A stretch of 64,000 nt of DNA from Proteles cristata cristata. Taxonomy: Eukaryota > Chordata > Mammalia > Carnivora > Hyaenidae. This document shows positions 19,800-32,569 of this stretch, piece by piece. The stretch is taken from positions 372,001-436,000 of the forward strand of contig JAESUZ010004906.1 of NCBI GenBank assembly GCA_017311185.1. The letters are read 5' to 3'. Under the pieces are notes generated by a model, which was not told the DNA's origin, did not search any database, and saw nothing but the letters and a program-made list of their open reading frames with translations. Numbering within the stretch: the stretch's first letter is position 1; the number at the start of each line of letters is the position of its first letter. The position numbers were made by a program, and so were the translations under genes.

Positions 19800-20790
19800 A
19801 GGAGAATCTTAGCATCTAGATGCAGGCTATTTGGAAGCTGGACCCTCAGGTAGAAGTATTTTAAAGCATTCAAGTAGCTGTCTTGGGCCTGTGAGCTGGA
19901 CGTTTCTGTCTGCTTTTTCTGTGCTGAACACCGGGGGAGCAGCTAGTTAAGAATTGTTTTTTAAGCTATAGTCCTGTGTGATGCCTGAACACAGCTCCTT
20001 CCAGTGATGTTAGTGATTGGGGTTGGGCTACAAGGAGAATGCAGGCGTGGTGTATGCTGGCTTCCCTGGTCTCTGAACAGGATGGCAGTCTCTCCCTAGG
20101 TGCAAGATCAGTTAGAACTCGACCCTTATGCTACAGCTTTTTAAGATATGCAGATAGGCTTCTTTCAGGGAGAGACTTGAGAGAACGGCATTTTTGCCTA
20201 CTGATTCTGCACTGACCTCTGGGCACACAGCTGGTTAAGACCTGTTTTCTTTGTTAATCGTAATCCTATTGAACCCACACACACAGTATTGCTGGTCACC
20301 AGTGCCAGGCTCTCAAGGAATGTGCCCTCTGGGGGCAGCCACAAAAGCCAGCGCCCCGTTAGGAAGACACCAGTGGCCTAGAGCAGGGCAAAGGGAGAAG
20401 GCAAAGAAGTACTGGGCTCTGGAGAGGACAGCGGTGTGTTCCTAGATGTGTGCAAGTTAGCAACCGGCCTTTCAGGCTGCAGCCTTTAAGATATGCAAAT
20501 AAGCCTCTTTTAGGGACAGATTGGGAGGGAAATGAGCATTTTTCTCTGCTGCTTGTTCTGCAGAACAAGTCCAAGCCAGTTAAGAAACGTTTGTTTGCTG
20601 TAGTCTTGTGGGTCTTGTGCACACAAGCCACTTTGGCTTTCAAAGCAAGGTGTTTTGGGGGCTCATCCCTCAGAGGAAGTTGTAAAATTTGGGACATAAG
20701 ATGTTGTATCCACACCCTTCAGTCCTGGGGGGACGGGAAATCTGTAAATTCTGATTTTTTGCTGCTATATCAGAAGTGGGGTTTATGGCA
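19800..20790 (-). repeat. Tandem L1 5'-end units (about three, 290-345 bp each)
   Basis: Recurrent landmarks: GTTAAG near 19942, 20231 and 20576, each followed by a T-rich stretch and a GTAGTC/GTAATC/TATAGTC phrase; TTTAAGATATGCA at 20140 and 20485 (345 bp apart). They sit just where the antisense L1 should have its 5' UTR, so they look like diverged promoter monomers. Confidence 0.55.
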
Positions 20791-21049
20791 AGGGTGTGTC
20801 TATGCCTCTTCTTACCCTTTTAATAGGGTGAGGGTTTTTTTTGTTGTTGTTGTTTTGGAGGTTTTGTGTTTTTTATTTTGCTCTCTGTCTCTGTTTCTCT
20901 CCATTTGCCCATGTAGGAGTTTCTCAGCTAATTTCTGTATTTCTTTCAGAAGGGATTGTTCCGTGGGTAGCTGTAGATTTGGTGTGTGCATGGGAGGAAA
21001 TGAATTCAGGAGCCTCCTATCTTGAGCCAGAACTTCATTTTTCTTAAAA

Positions 21050-22830
21050 CTCAGTAATTAGGTGTATATACATTTAAGATTGATAGGTCTTCTGGACTTA
21101 CTATCTTGTTATGAAATATCCATCTCTAGTAATACTTGTCTTGAAATTGCCTCTCTTCATCCCATGTCTGTTTCTTTAATCCTTTTATAACCTACCAGTG
21201 TTTTTATTTCCAGAAGTCTCTTATAAATACTATTGAAGCTTGCTTTTTATCCATGATGATAATTGCATTTAAAGTGGTGGTGGTGCTTAATCTACTTACA
21301 TAATTTGTGGTTGGGTTGGAGTCTGTCATCATGCTTTTATCCTTGTTCATTTGTTTTTATTCCTACCTTTGGATTAAATATATTTTAGTATCCCATTTTA
21401 TTGCTTCTATTGGCTTTATAGCTACACCTTTTACATTTATTTAGTAGTCGTTGTAAGGATATACATTGTTTCTGTGTACCTTAAATAACATACCATTTAT
21501 ACCTGTATATGTTGTAAATGTATACTCCTACCTATATATTTTACTTCTGCATGTCCTAAATCTTAGTTTACATTTTGCTTTATATTGTTTCTGGTTATAC
21601 ACTATTACTTTCAACAGTTAATTGGACTTTAAATAGTTTAGGCCCTAGAAAAAAACTTTTATTATTACTGGCACTCTTTTATCCTTCATGAAGATATATA
21701 TGCTTCATCAGATCTCATGTGCCTTCAATGTGAAGAACTTTGCTTAGTATTTTGTGTAGTGCAGGTCTTCTGAAATCAAATTTTTCTCAGCTTTCATAAA
21801 ATTTAAAGGATACAGAATTTTATGTAGATAAAGCTCAGCATTTAGCATTTTTATGTAAGCACTTTAAAGACGTTGCTCCACTGTCTGTAGTACATTTTTT
21901 TCAGGTCAGTTGTTTGTTCTTGTGTTAATGTCTTTTTTTTTTTTCCCTGTCTGCTTTTAAAATTTCTCCTGTTTTCCAGCATTTTGATAGTGATGTATGT
22001 AGGTGTGATTTCCTTTGTGTTTACCTTGTTTGAGGTTTGAGTTTCTGGGATCTGTGCTCTTCATTTTTTGAATCAGATTTGGCCATTTTTTAACTTTTAG
22101 TTCTCCACATTTATTTATCTGCCCTAGTCTCTTCTCTCCTTCTGGATTCCAGCTGTACGTTAGACCCCTTGCTATTTACCCTTTATGTTATTAAGTCTGG
22201 TTTTTAAAATCATTTTAACCACTCTGTGCTTTCAGTTTGGAGTTTCTAATCTGTCAAGTTCCTCTTTTCTTCTTGTATATCTTTATGGTCATCTAATAAA
22301 TTTTTCATTTCAGAATGTATCTTTCAACTATACAGTGTTCATTTTTTGAGATTCACTACCTCTTCACTCATTGTTACCCTTTTCCTTTACAATTCTGAAT
22401 ATAATTATATAGTAACTCAACGTGCTTGTCTGTCTGACATCAGAATCAAGTCTGGGTATTTTTATATTTTTTCTCCTGGTTAGTCATTCTGTTTGTCCTC
22501 ATACCTAATATTTTTTGCTGCATGTTTGATATTGTGGATACTATGATGTTGCCGAGAATCTGGATTTTGTTGTCTTCCTTTAAAGAGGGTCAGTTTTGTC
22601 CTGGCAGGCAGTTAATTTATTGGTAAGTCCAGTTGATCTTGTTGTCTTTAGTTTTAGGCTAACTTGGACTTGAGTAACTGTATCCCAAAAGCCTCTATTG
22701 AATGCCTAGGTGATCAGCAAGGTCTTGTTACTATGTACTGAACTCCATTGTCTCATAGAACTGCATCCATCCAGAATGTCTTTTCAGTTCCAGCTGAAGT
22801 TACTCATCTCAGGCCTTTTGGGCTGTCACC
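21050..22830 (-). repeat. HAL1/L1-like fragment, antisense
   Basis: Phrases of an ORF1-type LINE region in reverse (TGTAGTGCAGGTCTTCTGAA, GCACTTTAAAGACGTTGCTC, GTTTGAGTTTCTGGGATCTG, TCCTGGCAGGCAGTTAA) appear in order. Strongly diverged, separate from the L1 before it because the ORF1-like part occurs a second time. Confidence 0.5.
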
Positions 22831-23663
22831 TTGTACTGTTTATTATTGAGACACATTTAAGAGAATAATCCAGATTATTATAATCCACATTTAAATAATC
22901 CACATTTAAGAGAATAATTCCAGATTCTGGAGTTGTTTCTCTGTGTGCACCCCCTTCCTCTCCAGTAACCTCAGGAGATGCAAGTAACCCTGAACTGTTT
23001 TCTTCCATCCAGAGACACCACTTCCAGGGTCCCTTTGGAAAATGCCCTTGGGCAGTCAGGATAATTGTATAACTCACCTCTTCTGTTCTCTTAAAAATCA
23101 GTCCTAGGCTACGGTCCATTGTGTGATTACAGTGAAAGGTAATCATTACTCCATCATTGTTGAAAACAGGAAGCTGTCCTTTAATTTAAATTCGATGGTT
23201 ATTTCCAGTTCTTATTTTGCCCTACTTCCCCACAGACACCATTTTTCTTGAATAGTCTGGGGTGAGGGTGGATACATTCAAAATTAAGACTGTTCAGTCC
23301 TTATTCCATGCTTTTCAGGTAAGGCTTAGGGAATCATGGCCCCTTTTCTCTCCTAGGAATGTATACAATGTAGTTTAAAAGTCTGTATGATCTGATCAAA
23401 ATGGATCTGTAATCAAGATAAATTTTTAAATGACATTTCAGTCTAATTTTCATTCTGGGTGCCTCAGTGATTGTGAGGTTGGGACTCGGGTTTAATTTAG
23501 AGCAGTTTCACCACGTGCTTTTAAATATTTGTTTGGTTTTTTAAAATCTGTTAAAACTTTGGATTTTCAAGACTGTAAAGGGTTCTGAACTACTAAGTTC
23601 ACGTACTCAGACTGCCTAAAACACTAAGAGCTGTGCCTAAGTCTTGTTTTCAAACACCCAAAG
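22831..23663. other. Intergenic stretch, short local duplication
   Basis: No gene. Near 22850-22925, AATCCACATTTAA and TTAAGAGAATAAT(T)CCAGATT recur, a small tandem-type duplication. Otherwise unremarkable. Confidence 0.5.
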
Positions 23664-23839
23664 TGATTATTTTTGAGAGGGTGGAACACAAACTGGGGAG
23701 AGGGAGACACAGAATCCAAAGCAGGCTCCAGGCTCTGAGCTGTCAGCACAGAGCCCGGCACCGGCTCAAACTCACAAACCATGAGATCATGACCTGAGGT
23801 GAAGTCAGACACTTAACCAACTAAGCTACCCAGTTGCCT
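23664..23839 (-). repeat. CanSINE, antisense, diverged
   Basis: Ends CTAAGCTACCCAGTTGCC. Nearest SINE beyond the OSGIN2 stop, so a likely outer limit for the 3' UTR. Confidence 0.88.
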
Positions 23840-23999
23840 TTTTAAACATTCTTTTGAGAACTAGACTTTTAAGGGATGAAGGAGACATCATTATAACTAG
23901 TCAGTTAAAGTTTAGTGCTTTCCTCTACCCCAAATAGCCTAGCTGATCCTGAAGAATAAGAAAAAGATTTAAAATTATGAGACACATAATGATACAGGA

Positions 24000-25338
24000 A
24001 TTCATCTGAAATAGTTACTTGGAGAAGTAGATTATAAATTATATTTTAAGGTGCGTTATGATCCAGTAAGTACAGAACAGCTGAACAGAAAAATGCATTT
24101 GTCTTTTTATACTAAAGAGAAAGGACTAGGCATTCAATAAACAAATTCCAGAAGAAACATTTTACAAAAAGGTTAACTAAAATTCAATTTGCCATGGAGA
24201 ACTTCAAAAGACAGACTTTTGCCTAACACTCCAAATTCTGGAGACTTGTGTGAAAATACAGACATTAAGCACATCTAAATAGATGTAAATCAAGACAGGG
24301 CAAAAAATTCAATAAATAACAATAGGATAAGATGCTAGTTCATGTCCAATCAGCAGAATTCAAAGCAAGCATGAGAATGGAAAACACAGGTTTTAACCTT
24401 AAATAATTCCAGGAATACCCAAATAGTATTCTATTTTAAATATTTATGCCCAAATATGTTAGTTTTAAGGACAAAGTAACTCAATATTGACACAAGGATA
24501 AGTAGTTTCATTCACAATTTATTGAACTGCAAATTAGATTATGTTAGAGAATAAATCTCCAAAAATATTTTGGCAGGTTCCTGAATCTCTAAGTGTATGC
24601 CAACATTACTGGACCGTTTAAATTATTAGAAGCTAAGAATATGAAGTACTTACCAAGGTTACAATAAAAATATTTTTTAAAATACCATATTTGGTAATAG
24701 ATTTATAGAATTGATAATTCAAAATAAATTAAACCTGAGTTATAAATGCCTCCGACCCTGCCCGCCCCCAACATACCTAAGTTATAGTTTCTTTTAGACC
24801 AGTGTGCCTCAAATGAGCATTCGTATTCCTTGAGGATCTCATTAGATGCAGTTTCTGATTCAGTAAGTCTAGCGGGGGGGGGGACCTGAGTCCACATTTC
24901 TAACAAGCTAGAAATGAAGCTAATGCTGGTCTTCAGACCACCCTCTGAGCAGCAAGGTGACCTAATACATAGTAAAGACAATTTCTGGCCTAATGGACTG
25001 TATGGTTTTTTAGATTATTCAAGGCTGTAAGATTTTAGAATCAAACATAACCACAAATGAGCACAGAAATTAAGTCTTGGAAAAAAATGTTTTTGTTAAG
25101 TAAGCGCTTATAGTATACCAAATTGGCAGTGTTTCTATTTGTCTGACAGTGATACCTTTGATACTATGTAAGTCAGGATGCCAAGTTCTTGTAGCTGTAA
25201 AAAATAGTTATGATAGATAGCTTGAGGCTCTCTTCCAGTTCATTCAAGTCCAGAAACTTCAAGCCAGTACACTGCAAATCCACTATTAAAAAAACCTTTA
25301 ATGGTAAACTGTCCATATAAATTATTTGTCAACTCACT
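24000..25338 (-). other. OSGIN2: OSGIN2 3' UTR (extent inferred)
   Basis: Single-copy AT-rich sequence after the stop, without any SINE until 23839, as expected for a selected UTR. A - strand AATAAA at 24523-24518 is a candidate cleavage signal; further ones may exist beyond it. The end is not defined by sequence alone. Confidence 0.45.
24518..24523 (-). promoter_or_regulatory. OSGIN2: Candidate poly(A) signal AATAAA of OSGIN2
   Basis: Canonical hexamer read on the - strand about 815 nt after the stop. Human OSGIN2 mRNAs have long 3' UTRs, so a more distal signal may be used as well. Confidence 0.3.
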
Positions 25339-26368
25339 TTAAGCTATCCCATCTCCTCCTCCTCTTTCAACAAATAAATGTTTTTTCTTCTGTCTTGTAG
25401 CTAAACAGCGTGTAACACCCAATGCCCCTCCCTTTAAAAATCGAACAAAATTGTCTCCAACCAAAGGACCCAGTGCAAAAAGGTTGGCTTCTTTAACACA
25501 TTCGTAGGTATATGCATCAATTTCCACAGGATTACTCTTACATCTGATTGGCTGGCTTGAGTTGTGGCCTAGGTAACACCCTTGCTCCTTCAGAAAAGAC
25601 AGATTGGGATGAGAACCTATCAGCACTACTGCTGCAGATAGCTTAAATATTTTCTTCAATCCAGAGATGCTTTGAAGAATGCATTTCATGTCCGACTTAA
25701 AGGAAAGCACATGGTGCTCAGGAAAACTGGTATAATCAGAAAGAAGATTGGAGTCTGCAGAATATGACTGAGTACACATCATATGATAGACTTTATGGTA
25801 TTCTGGATAAAGCTTTTTGGGAAGCTGTTTGAAAATTAAGCTTGGATCAGTTACTCGTCTGCGAAATACATGAATCACAGGAATATTGTTGTTGTAAGCA
25901 CATAGTACTGCATCAGCTGCAGTAAGCCCAGAACCCACGATTAACACTGGGTCTACTTTGCCACGCAACTTTCCTTTGCTTATAGCAGCTCCAAATTCAG
26001 GCAGTGAATGAAACACAAAAGGAAAATCTTCCCCTTCAATTTCCAGATGGGCAGGAGAATCCAGTGTTCCAGTTGCCAGAGCTACATTCTCAGCAAAGAG
26101 ACAGAAGGGAACGTGGGAACCATCCGCTATTCGCTGATAACCTCTGATTTCCCAATTTCTCTTGATAAGTTTTGATTTCTCTATCTGTAAACGCTGTGTT
26201 GAAATATTTCTGTCCTGCCCATCATCATCACCTTGATCTCTGTAGAGTCTTGATACAGAAGTGATATAAGTATTCTCTCTGAAATTCTTCTGCAGACCCA
26301 TGACTTTTACATAATGTTTATAGTAGCGAGCTATTTCCTCTGGCATAACTCGATCCCCTTTTAGGTTC
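25339..26368 (-). CDS. OSGIN2: OSGIN2 coding exon 6 (last, large)
   Basis: 1030 nt, from the base completing Arg207 through NLKGDRVMPEEIARYY to GGGDGIA and the TAA at 25341-25339. It holds the second dinucleotide-binding motif (VLIVGSGLTA) and the C-terminal FAD-domain segment. The Met of MPEEI at 26346 is internal, not a start: the frame continues upstream to a good acceptor (TTTTTTAG) and the upstream residues match the family. Confidence 0.97.
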
Positions 26369-29300
26369 CTAAAAAAGAAAAAAAAAGGAAAAATATCCTA
26401 TGAAGATAGTACTTTGATAGTTTCCATGATTATTCCTTCTCCTTCTACATCTAGTAAGCTATGCTACAGATCTTTTTAATTTCTCACCTGTCAGTTATAA
26501 ATTATCCTTTAACAAAGAAAGCTTTCTCTTTAACATTTTTAACTAAAGAACTAGTCTTATCAAAGTCCCATGAGGGTAGAGACTGAATTTTAATGCATTT
26601 GTTTCCCCAGCATGTTGCATAGAATCTGTTCAGATTAGCTACCTTTATCAGTGAACTTAAGTGAATTAAAATGTGGAAATTCAGACCATAGTCTATCTCA
26701 CAACTGTAAGTAATTCAGTCTACATACTATAAGACTTAGGTTATAATTATAATAGAATGACTTAAATTATAACATTGATATCCTGCAGGTCTAACTGTAA
26801 TACATACAGTTAACTGACATGATTTTGACATAATTTTTTTCTAGGTTATTTTTTCCTAATGACTGAAAATAATCCGTCAGTCTTCTGAACAAAATCATCT
26901 TCTATAGATAAAACATTTCTGTGTTTTCCTATTGATAGAGGTCTATAAATACATTAATGTACTTTTATTCAAAAAGAGCATATTCTTTCATTTTCCACTT
27001 CTACTTAAAGCAACAGGCATTAGTAACCCTCACTGGACCCCAATTACAGAATAAGTAGCAGTAAAAACATACCAAATCATTTCACATAATTCATTACAAA
27101 TTGTTACTAGAAGTAGTTCATTAAAGTTTTTTTTTTTTTTGAGAGAGCTAGCTCGTTTAAGTCTACGTGCACACATCAGTGGGGGGAGGGGCAGATAAAG
27201 GTGGGGGCAGAAGAGCCAAAGCAGGCTCTGCTCAGATAGCAGAGAGCCCGATGTGGTGCTCAAACCCATGAAATGTGAGATTATGACCTGAGCCAAAGGG
27301 AGACACTTACCTTAGCCACCCAGGTGCCCCTAAAAGTTTTTCTTCTTAAAAGTTAGTAAGATAATTAAGATTTAGAATGTATTAACTCTCACTTTGCACA
27401 GAAATCCTACATGGTAGTTAGTATTATAATTTACATTTTATAAACTAGGAAATTAACAGCTAGTTTAAGTATGTGACTATGGTCACATTAGCAATTAGAG
27501 AATCCGATTGAAACCCTGACAATCTCTCAAGATCTCCTAGCAACACTGCAAAGGCAGAAAGTAAAGTCAATATTTAATTACAAGATTCTTCCTCACATGT
27601 TACTTCCATATACAATGTACACAATGTAAAGGGATGAATACTTCTGGCACATAAACCAAAGCTCCTCCAACCTTTTTAAAATGTTTTTATTTTTGAGAAA
27701 GGCAGAGAGAAAGTGTGTGTAAGTGGGGGAAGAGCAAAGAGAGGGAGGGAGAGGATACAAAGTAGGCTCTACGCTGATAGCTCAGAGCCTGATGAGCGGC
27801 TCAAACTCAAACCTTAAGATCATGACCTGAGAGGAAGTTGGATGCTTAACTGAGTCACCCAGGCTCCCCAAGGCTTCCCCTTTTTTACCCATATCATAAA
27901 GGAAGACTGTTGAGCAATTTCACTTGCTTTTGAAAGAAATCAAGATATTGTTGAACTTCCTTGATTTTGCTACTTTTAATTTCAAACCCATATAAAACTC
28001 CTAATTTTTTAAGGTTTTATTTATTTTTGAGACAGAGGGAGAGAGTGAGGGAGAGAGTGAGTGAGCGAGCGAGCATGAGCAGGGGAGGGTCAGAGAAAGA
28101 GGGAGACACAGAATCCGAAGACAGGCTCCAGGCTCTGAGCTGTCAGCACAGAGCCCGACGCAGGGCTCGAACCCACGAACCATGAGATCATGACCTGAAC
28201 CAAAGTTGGACACTCAACTGACTGAGCCACCCAGATGCCCCTAAAACTTTCTAAAAAACCCAAAAGTGGGGCACCTGCCTGGCTCAGAAGAACATGTGAC
28301 TCTTGATCTTGGGGTCATGAGTTTGAGCTCCTTGGTGAATGCTGAGATTAAATAGTAAAACTTTACAAAAAATCCCAAAAGGATTATTTGAAAGGTTTAA
28401 TCTCAATGGTCCATGCTGGTCTGAATTTGTTCTTACATCTTCTCAACTTAAGGATAATTTCCATAGATTAATATGGTTTCTATCCAGCAGGAAGTCAAGC
28501 ACTCAAATGTTTACAACTTTGCAGAGGTTAGGTAACTTCCTGCTTTGTTTCTATGAGCAAATTAGGTTTCTCTATATTATCTAATTTAATACTACTATCC
28601 TTGAAAATAAGGCTTTTCATATTATTTCACTTTTAAAATTTTGGTTTCTTTTCCCCCAAATAAAACTGTATTATTCCAAGGAGAGATTTCTTAGTTACTT
28701 CCATTTTCATATTTCTTATTAAATATTTACCTCTATAGTAGCCAACAGTGTAGCCAATCACATCATAGATTCGGGCTTATTCCATCATTCTAAATTATTA
28801 AGCATATACACTCTTCTACTCCAAAAGCCAAACACTGTAGTTATGTATACATTAGATATCCATGCACAAAGGTGTATATCCACTGATAAGAATAAGTAAG
28901 TGTCGAAAGGATTTGTGGGTGGATGAGGAACTAAGAAGAGTGGTTTAACAGAGTAGGATAAATATAATTAACAAAAGTCAAAGAAACCCAATCTGTAGAC
29001 AAGCCTTTACCTCTGTGTGCTGAGTCTCTAAATGGAAACTAGCTCATGATCATTGGCTATGAAGAGGTTTTATTTGAAAGACACATAAATTTATATTATT
29101 CTCAGACAGGATCATAAATATTTTGGAATCTGCCAATGGACTTTTCCCATTGTACATCAAAGAATTCTAACAGTTTGATCTTTACCTTCGTTTGCTAGAT
29201 ACCCAATCTTTAAATTTAAGTCCAGGTAGCTCCATCCAATTTCCAAAGCTGATTGTCAACATGGAACCTTCCATATTCTATTTGAATAAAAAATGCACAA

Positions 29301-32300
29301 ACACATTTAAGCAATAACATGGATTTTTAAAAACCAAACCCATTTTCATTCACTATCATTAAGAATGTGGATAAAGAGAACTGAAGAAGTCTTAAATGGC
29401 TGTGTAAATTACAAACACCTTTATCATTTTGTAGTATTTATATTCCTTCTTTCATAAAGTTATACATTTATCAAACAAGTTTATAGTATTGACAGATGCC
29501 TACACAATGTTGACAGCTTTGGCCTGTATTAATCAATATAATTCAGATAGGATATAGAATATGTTAGAGGAAATCAGTACTCTTACTTTTTAAACAAAAA
29601 AAGTTAACACTTTAGATTTCTATCCATTTTAACAGATGTTTTTCTTCATTTTATTAAATTAATTTACTTATTTATTTATTGAGAGAAAGAGAGTGAGTGG
29701 AGGAGAGGCAGAGAGAAAGTGAGACAGAATCTCAAGCAGGCTCCATTCTGTCAACACAGAGCCCAATGTTGAGCTCAAACCCACTAACTCTGAGATCATC
29801 ACCTGAGCCAAAACCAAGAGTTGGATGCTTAACTGACTTGGCCCATCCAGGCACCCCTAACAGAGTTTTAAAAACTGGGCAGCAAAACAGCCTTTCCCCC
29901 TCAATCACTTGTAACTGTGAAGTCTAAGCTGGCTCGGATGCAGCAGCATCTCTTTCTAAAACTAAGGAAATAAGCGGTGGTTACCTGATTAAGAATAGAC
30001 TTATGGCTAAGGGTAACGCTGCCTTTAAGAAGTGAGCCCTTCAAGCTCCTTTGTGCCACTTACTTCCGCTTTGCTCACTTCAAAGCAACAAGCCCAAGGG
30101 CCAACAGCACCTGTCCCAATGACCTCAATGATCTCTCTCAACAATTTCTTTTAGGCTTTGGCTTTTTCTTAACATTTCTTGTCCTGTTCTGTTTCTAAAC
30201 AAGTGAGTATTGGGAATGGTAATTATTATTGTTATTACTACTGACTAACCTTTCCAAGCACTTACTAAGTGCTGGGCCTTATGAAACCTGTTATCTATGA
30301 CAGTGTGTAGGTCACCAGTGGGAGAGAATGCAGCAAGCCACCACTGCTCTGAGGCAGGCTGAGCCCGATACTAGGATCACAACCATTAAGGCGGAAAACA
30401 TCAGAAGGAAAACCTAAGAATTTACTGTATTCAGAAGTTATCTGGAGCCATAACTGTCTTATATAGAACTCAAAGCCCTTACGGCACTAACAGTCCAGTT
30501 CTGTCAGTAATCTCAAGTTGATTCCCACTGCACCAGTTCTTCCAGTTAGTTGAGAGCCCTAGTCCCTGATCTCTTTTCTTGCAATCTGACTTGTTTTCCC
30601 TTATGTGATCTAAATACCATGAATGCCTGCTGTCAGGGACACTGTGATATATTAAGGGATGCAAACCAGATGGAGTATATAGAAAGAAGAGAAGAAGGTT
30701 TCTTAGGACACAAATGGGCTGTGAGGAGTTTAATATTAGAAAGGGGAGAAAAACGTTCCTGGGTGGCTCAGTCGGTTGAGCGTCCCGCATGATTTCAGCT
30801 CAGTCATGACCTCACAGTTTGTGGACTGAACTCCACAGTGGGCTCCACACTGAGTACACAGAGCCTGCTTGGAATTCTCCCTGTCCCTCTCTATCTGCCC
30901 CTCTCCTACTCATGCCCATTCTCTTGCTCTCTCAAAAATAAGTATCTTTAAAAAAGGAAGGAAGAATATTCTTGACTGGATAAAGATATGTGACAGTTTA
31001 TAAACAGAAAGAACAAGAGTGTCCTTCAAGGCATTAAAACAAGTTCAGACTTATACAGGAAAGTATTAACTCAACAGGTTTGGGCTGCTTAAACTGCATG
31101 TTACTCAGAAAGGTCTGTCTTCAGGACTGGCTTTTGGCTGTCTCCTATGAGACAAACCCTGAGTTCTTGGAATAGTCTACCTGATTAGTGATTTTCTGTA
31201 GGCCAGAGGTCCTGGGCCATGCTGTACCAGTATGACTAAGTTTATGCTAACAATGAGATTTGTGGTAAACACCAACATTTGCTCTGAGAGGCAGAGGAAT
31301 CAGTCACTGAGATCAGTCATGTTGGGTGCTGCTTTTCTACATGACTGGCCTCCAGAAAATCCTGGACACCAAGGTGTGGGTGAGCATACCTGATTGGCAA
31401 CTTTTTGCACAAATCATTGTTGAGAGAATTAAATGCATCCCCATGCAACTCCAGTAAAAAGAAACATTTAGAAACTGGAGCTTGTTTTTTCCTGGACTTC
31501 ATCCCATGAACTTTTCCCCTTTAAAGATTCTAATCTGTATCCTTTTACTATAATAAACAATAACCAGGAGCACAAGACCTTTAAGGAGTCCTGTGAATCT
31601 AGAGCCTGAGGGGTGAACCTGGACCCCCTAGCAAAAGTAGGAAGCCTTTCCGATAATTTGGGTTCAAGATGATGGCCAGTTGGCGAGTACAGCAAAATTA
31701 TAATTACGATGGGGAAAAGTCAACTTACAATAGGTTTGTGAAAAATATGGAGAAGATACGATAATTGGTTTGGAGTGGGAGTTGAGGAAAGAATAATCAA
31801 GGAAGGTTTCTTGCTTAACTACATTACAGTGCTATTCCATAAGGAAATTAAGAACTCTGATGATAAAGATGATTAGCTATTCAGGCATGTTGAGTTTGAG
31901 AACATCAAGGAATAATCAGGGTAAGGCAACTAGGTGAATATGTAAGAGAAAACAATCTGGCCTAGGGATCTTGATTCAGGAATCACTCAGCATTCATATG
32001 CAAGACACTTGAGTATATGAGGCAAGCCAGGGAGAATGAAGAATATAAAGAGAAGACCTTGGCCTGGGACAGAGTTTACACAAGAGTCCATAAGGTAACT
32101 GAAAAAGGAGTGACCAAACAGGAAGAAAAATAAGGAGATGAAAGGTTCAGAGAATCTAAGAGGGATAGCAATACTGTCAAATGTTGCAGAGGTCAGGAAA
32201 GATGACTTCTGAGACTGAGACTGAGATTAAAGGAAGTTACTGACCTTCAAAAAGAAGTTCCAGGACAAAAGGCGGTGACAGAAGCTACAGTCAAGTGAGC

Positions 32301-32507
32301 TAAAGAACAGGAAGCAAAGGCACAGAAATAATGGATAGGTAGCTCTTTCAAGAAGTTGGCTCTAAAGTGAAGGATACATATAAGCTAGAACATAAAAACT
32401 TCATTATCGTTATTTTTTAGAGAGAGAGAGAGGAGGGAGAAAGAGAGGTGGGGGCATGAGCAGAGAAGGGGGACATGAGCAGGAAAAGGAGGCGGGGGGG
32501 GAGAGGG

Positions 32508-32569
<62 letters not shown>

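Larger units (their letters stand above)
11905..20790 (-). mobile_element. Old near-full-length LINE-1, antisense, heavily interrupted
   Basis: Left to right, the reverse complement of L1 parts appears in correct order: 3' UTR (11905-13279), reverse-transcriptase region of ORF2 (about 14350-16240), endonuclease region (about 16480-17520, e.g. GGGGCATTGAAGTCCCCTAC), ORF1-like part (about 17520-19700, e.g. TTGAACAAGCTTTCTGCCTC), then tandem 5' units (about 19800-20790). No long frames remain, so it is inactive. It is split by a palindromic L1 insertion (12001-12401), a short poly(T) insertion (12538-12558), a solo LTR (13280-14343) and seven CanSINEs. Order-based assignment from memory of L1 consensus; subfamily not given. 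Confidence 0.75.
26369..29185 (-). other. OSGIN2: OSGIN2 intron 5
   Basis: 2817 bp with GT..AG ends on the - strand. Contains four CanSINE copies and a MIR; nothing else recognised. Confidence 0.9.

Noticed and set aside
20450..21025. 191-codon + strand frame
   Set aside because: Lies in the antisense L1 5' end region; low-complexity Phe/Leu/Cys-rich text, no family resemblance, no splice context.
26344..26346. ATG of MPEEIARYY as start of a 335-residue protein
   Set aside because: The frame continues upstream to a good acceptor at 26368 and joins four earlier exons of OSGIN2; the Met is internal.
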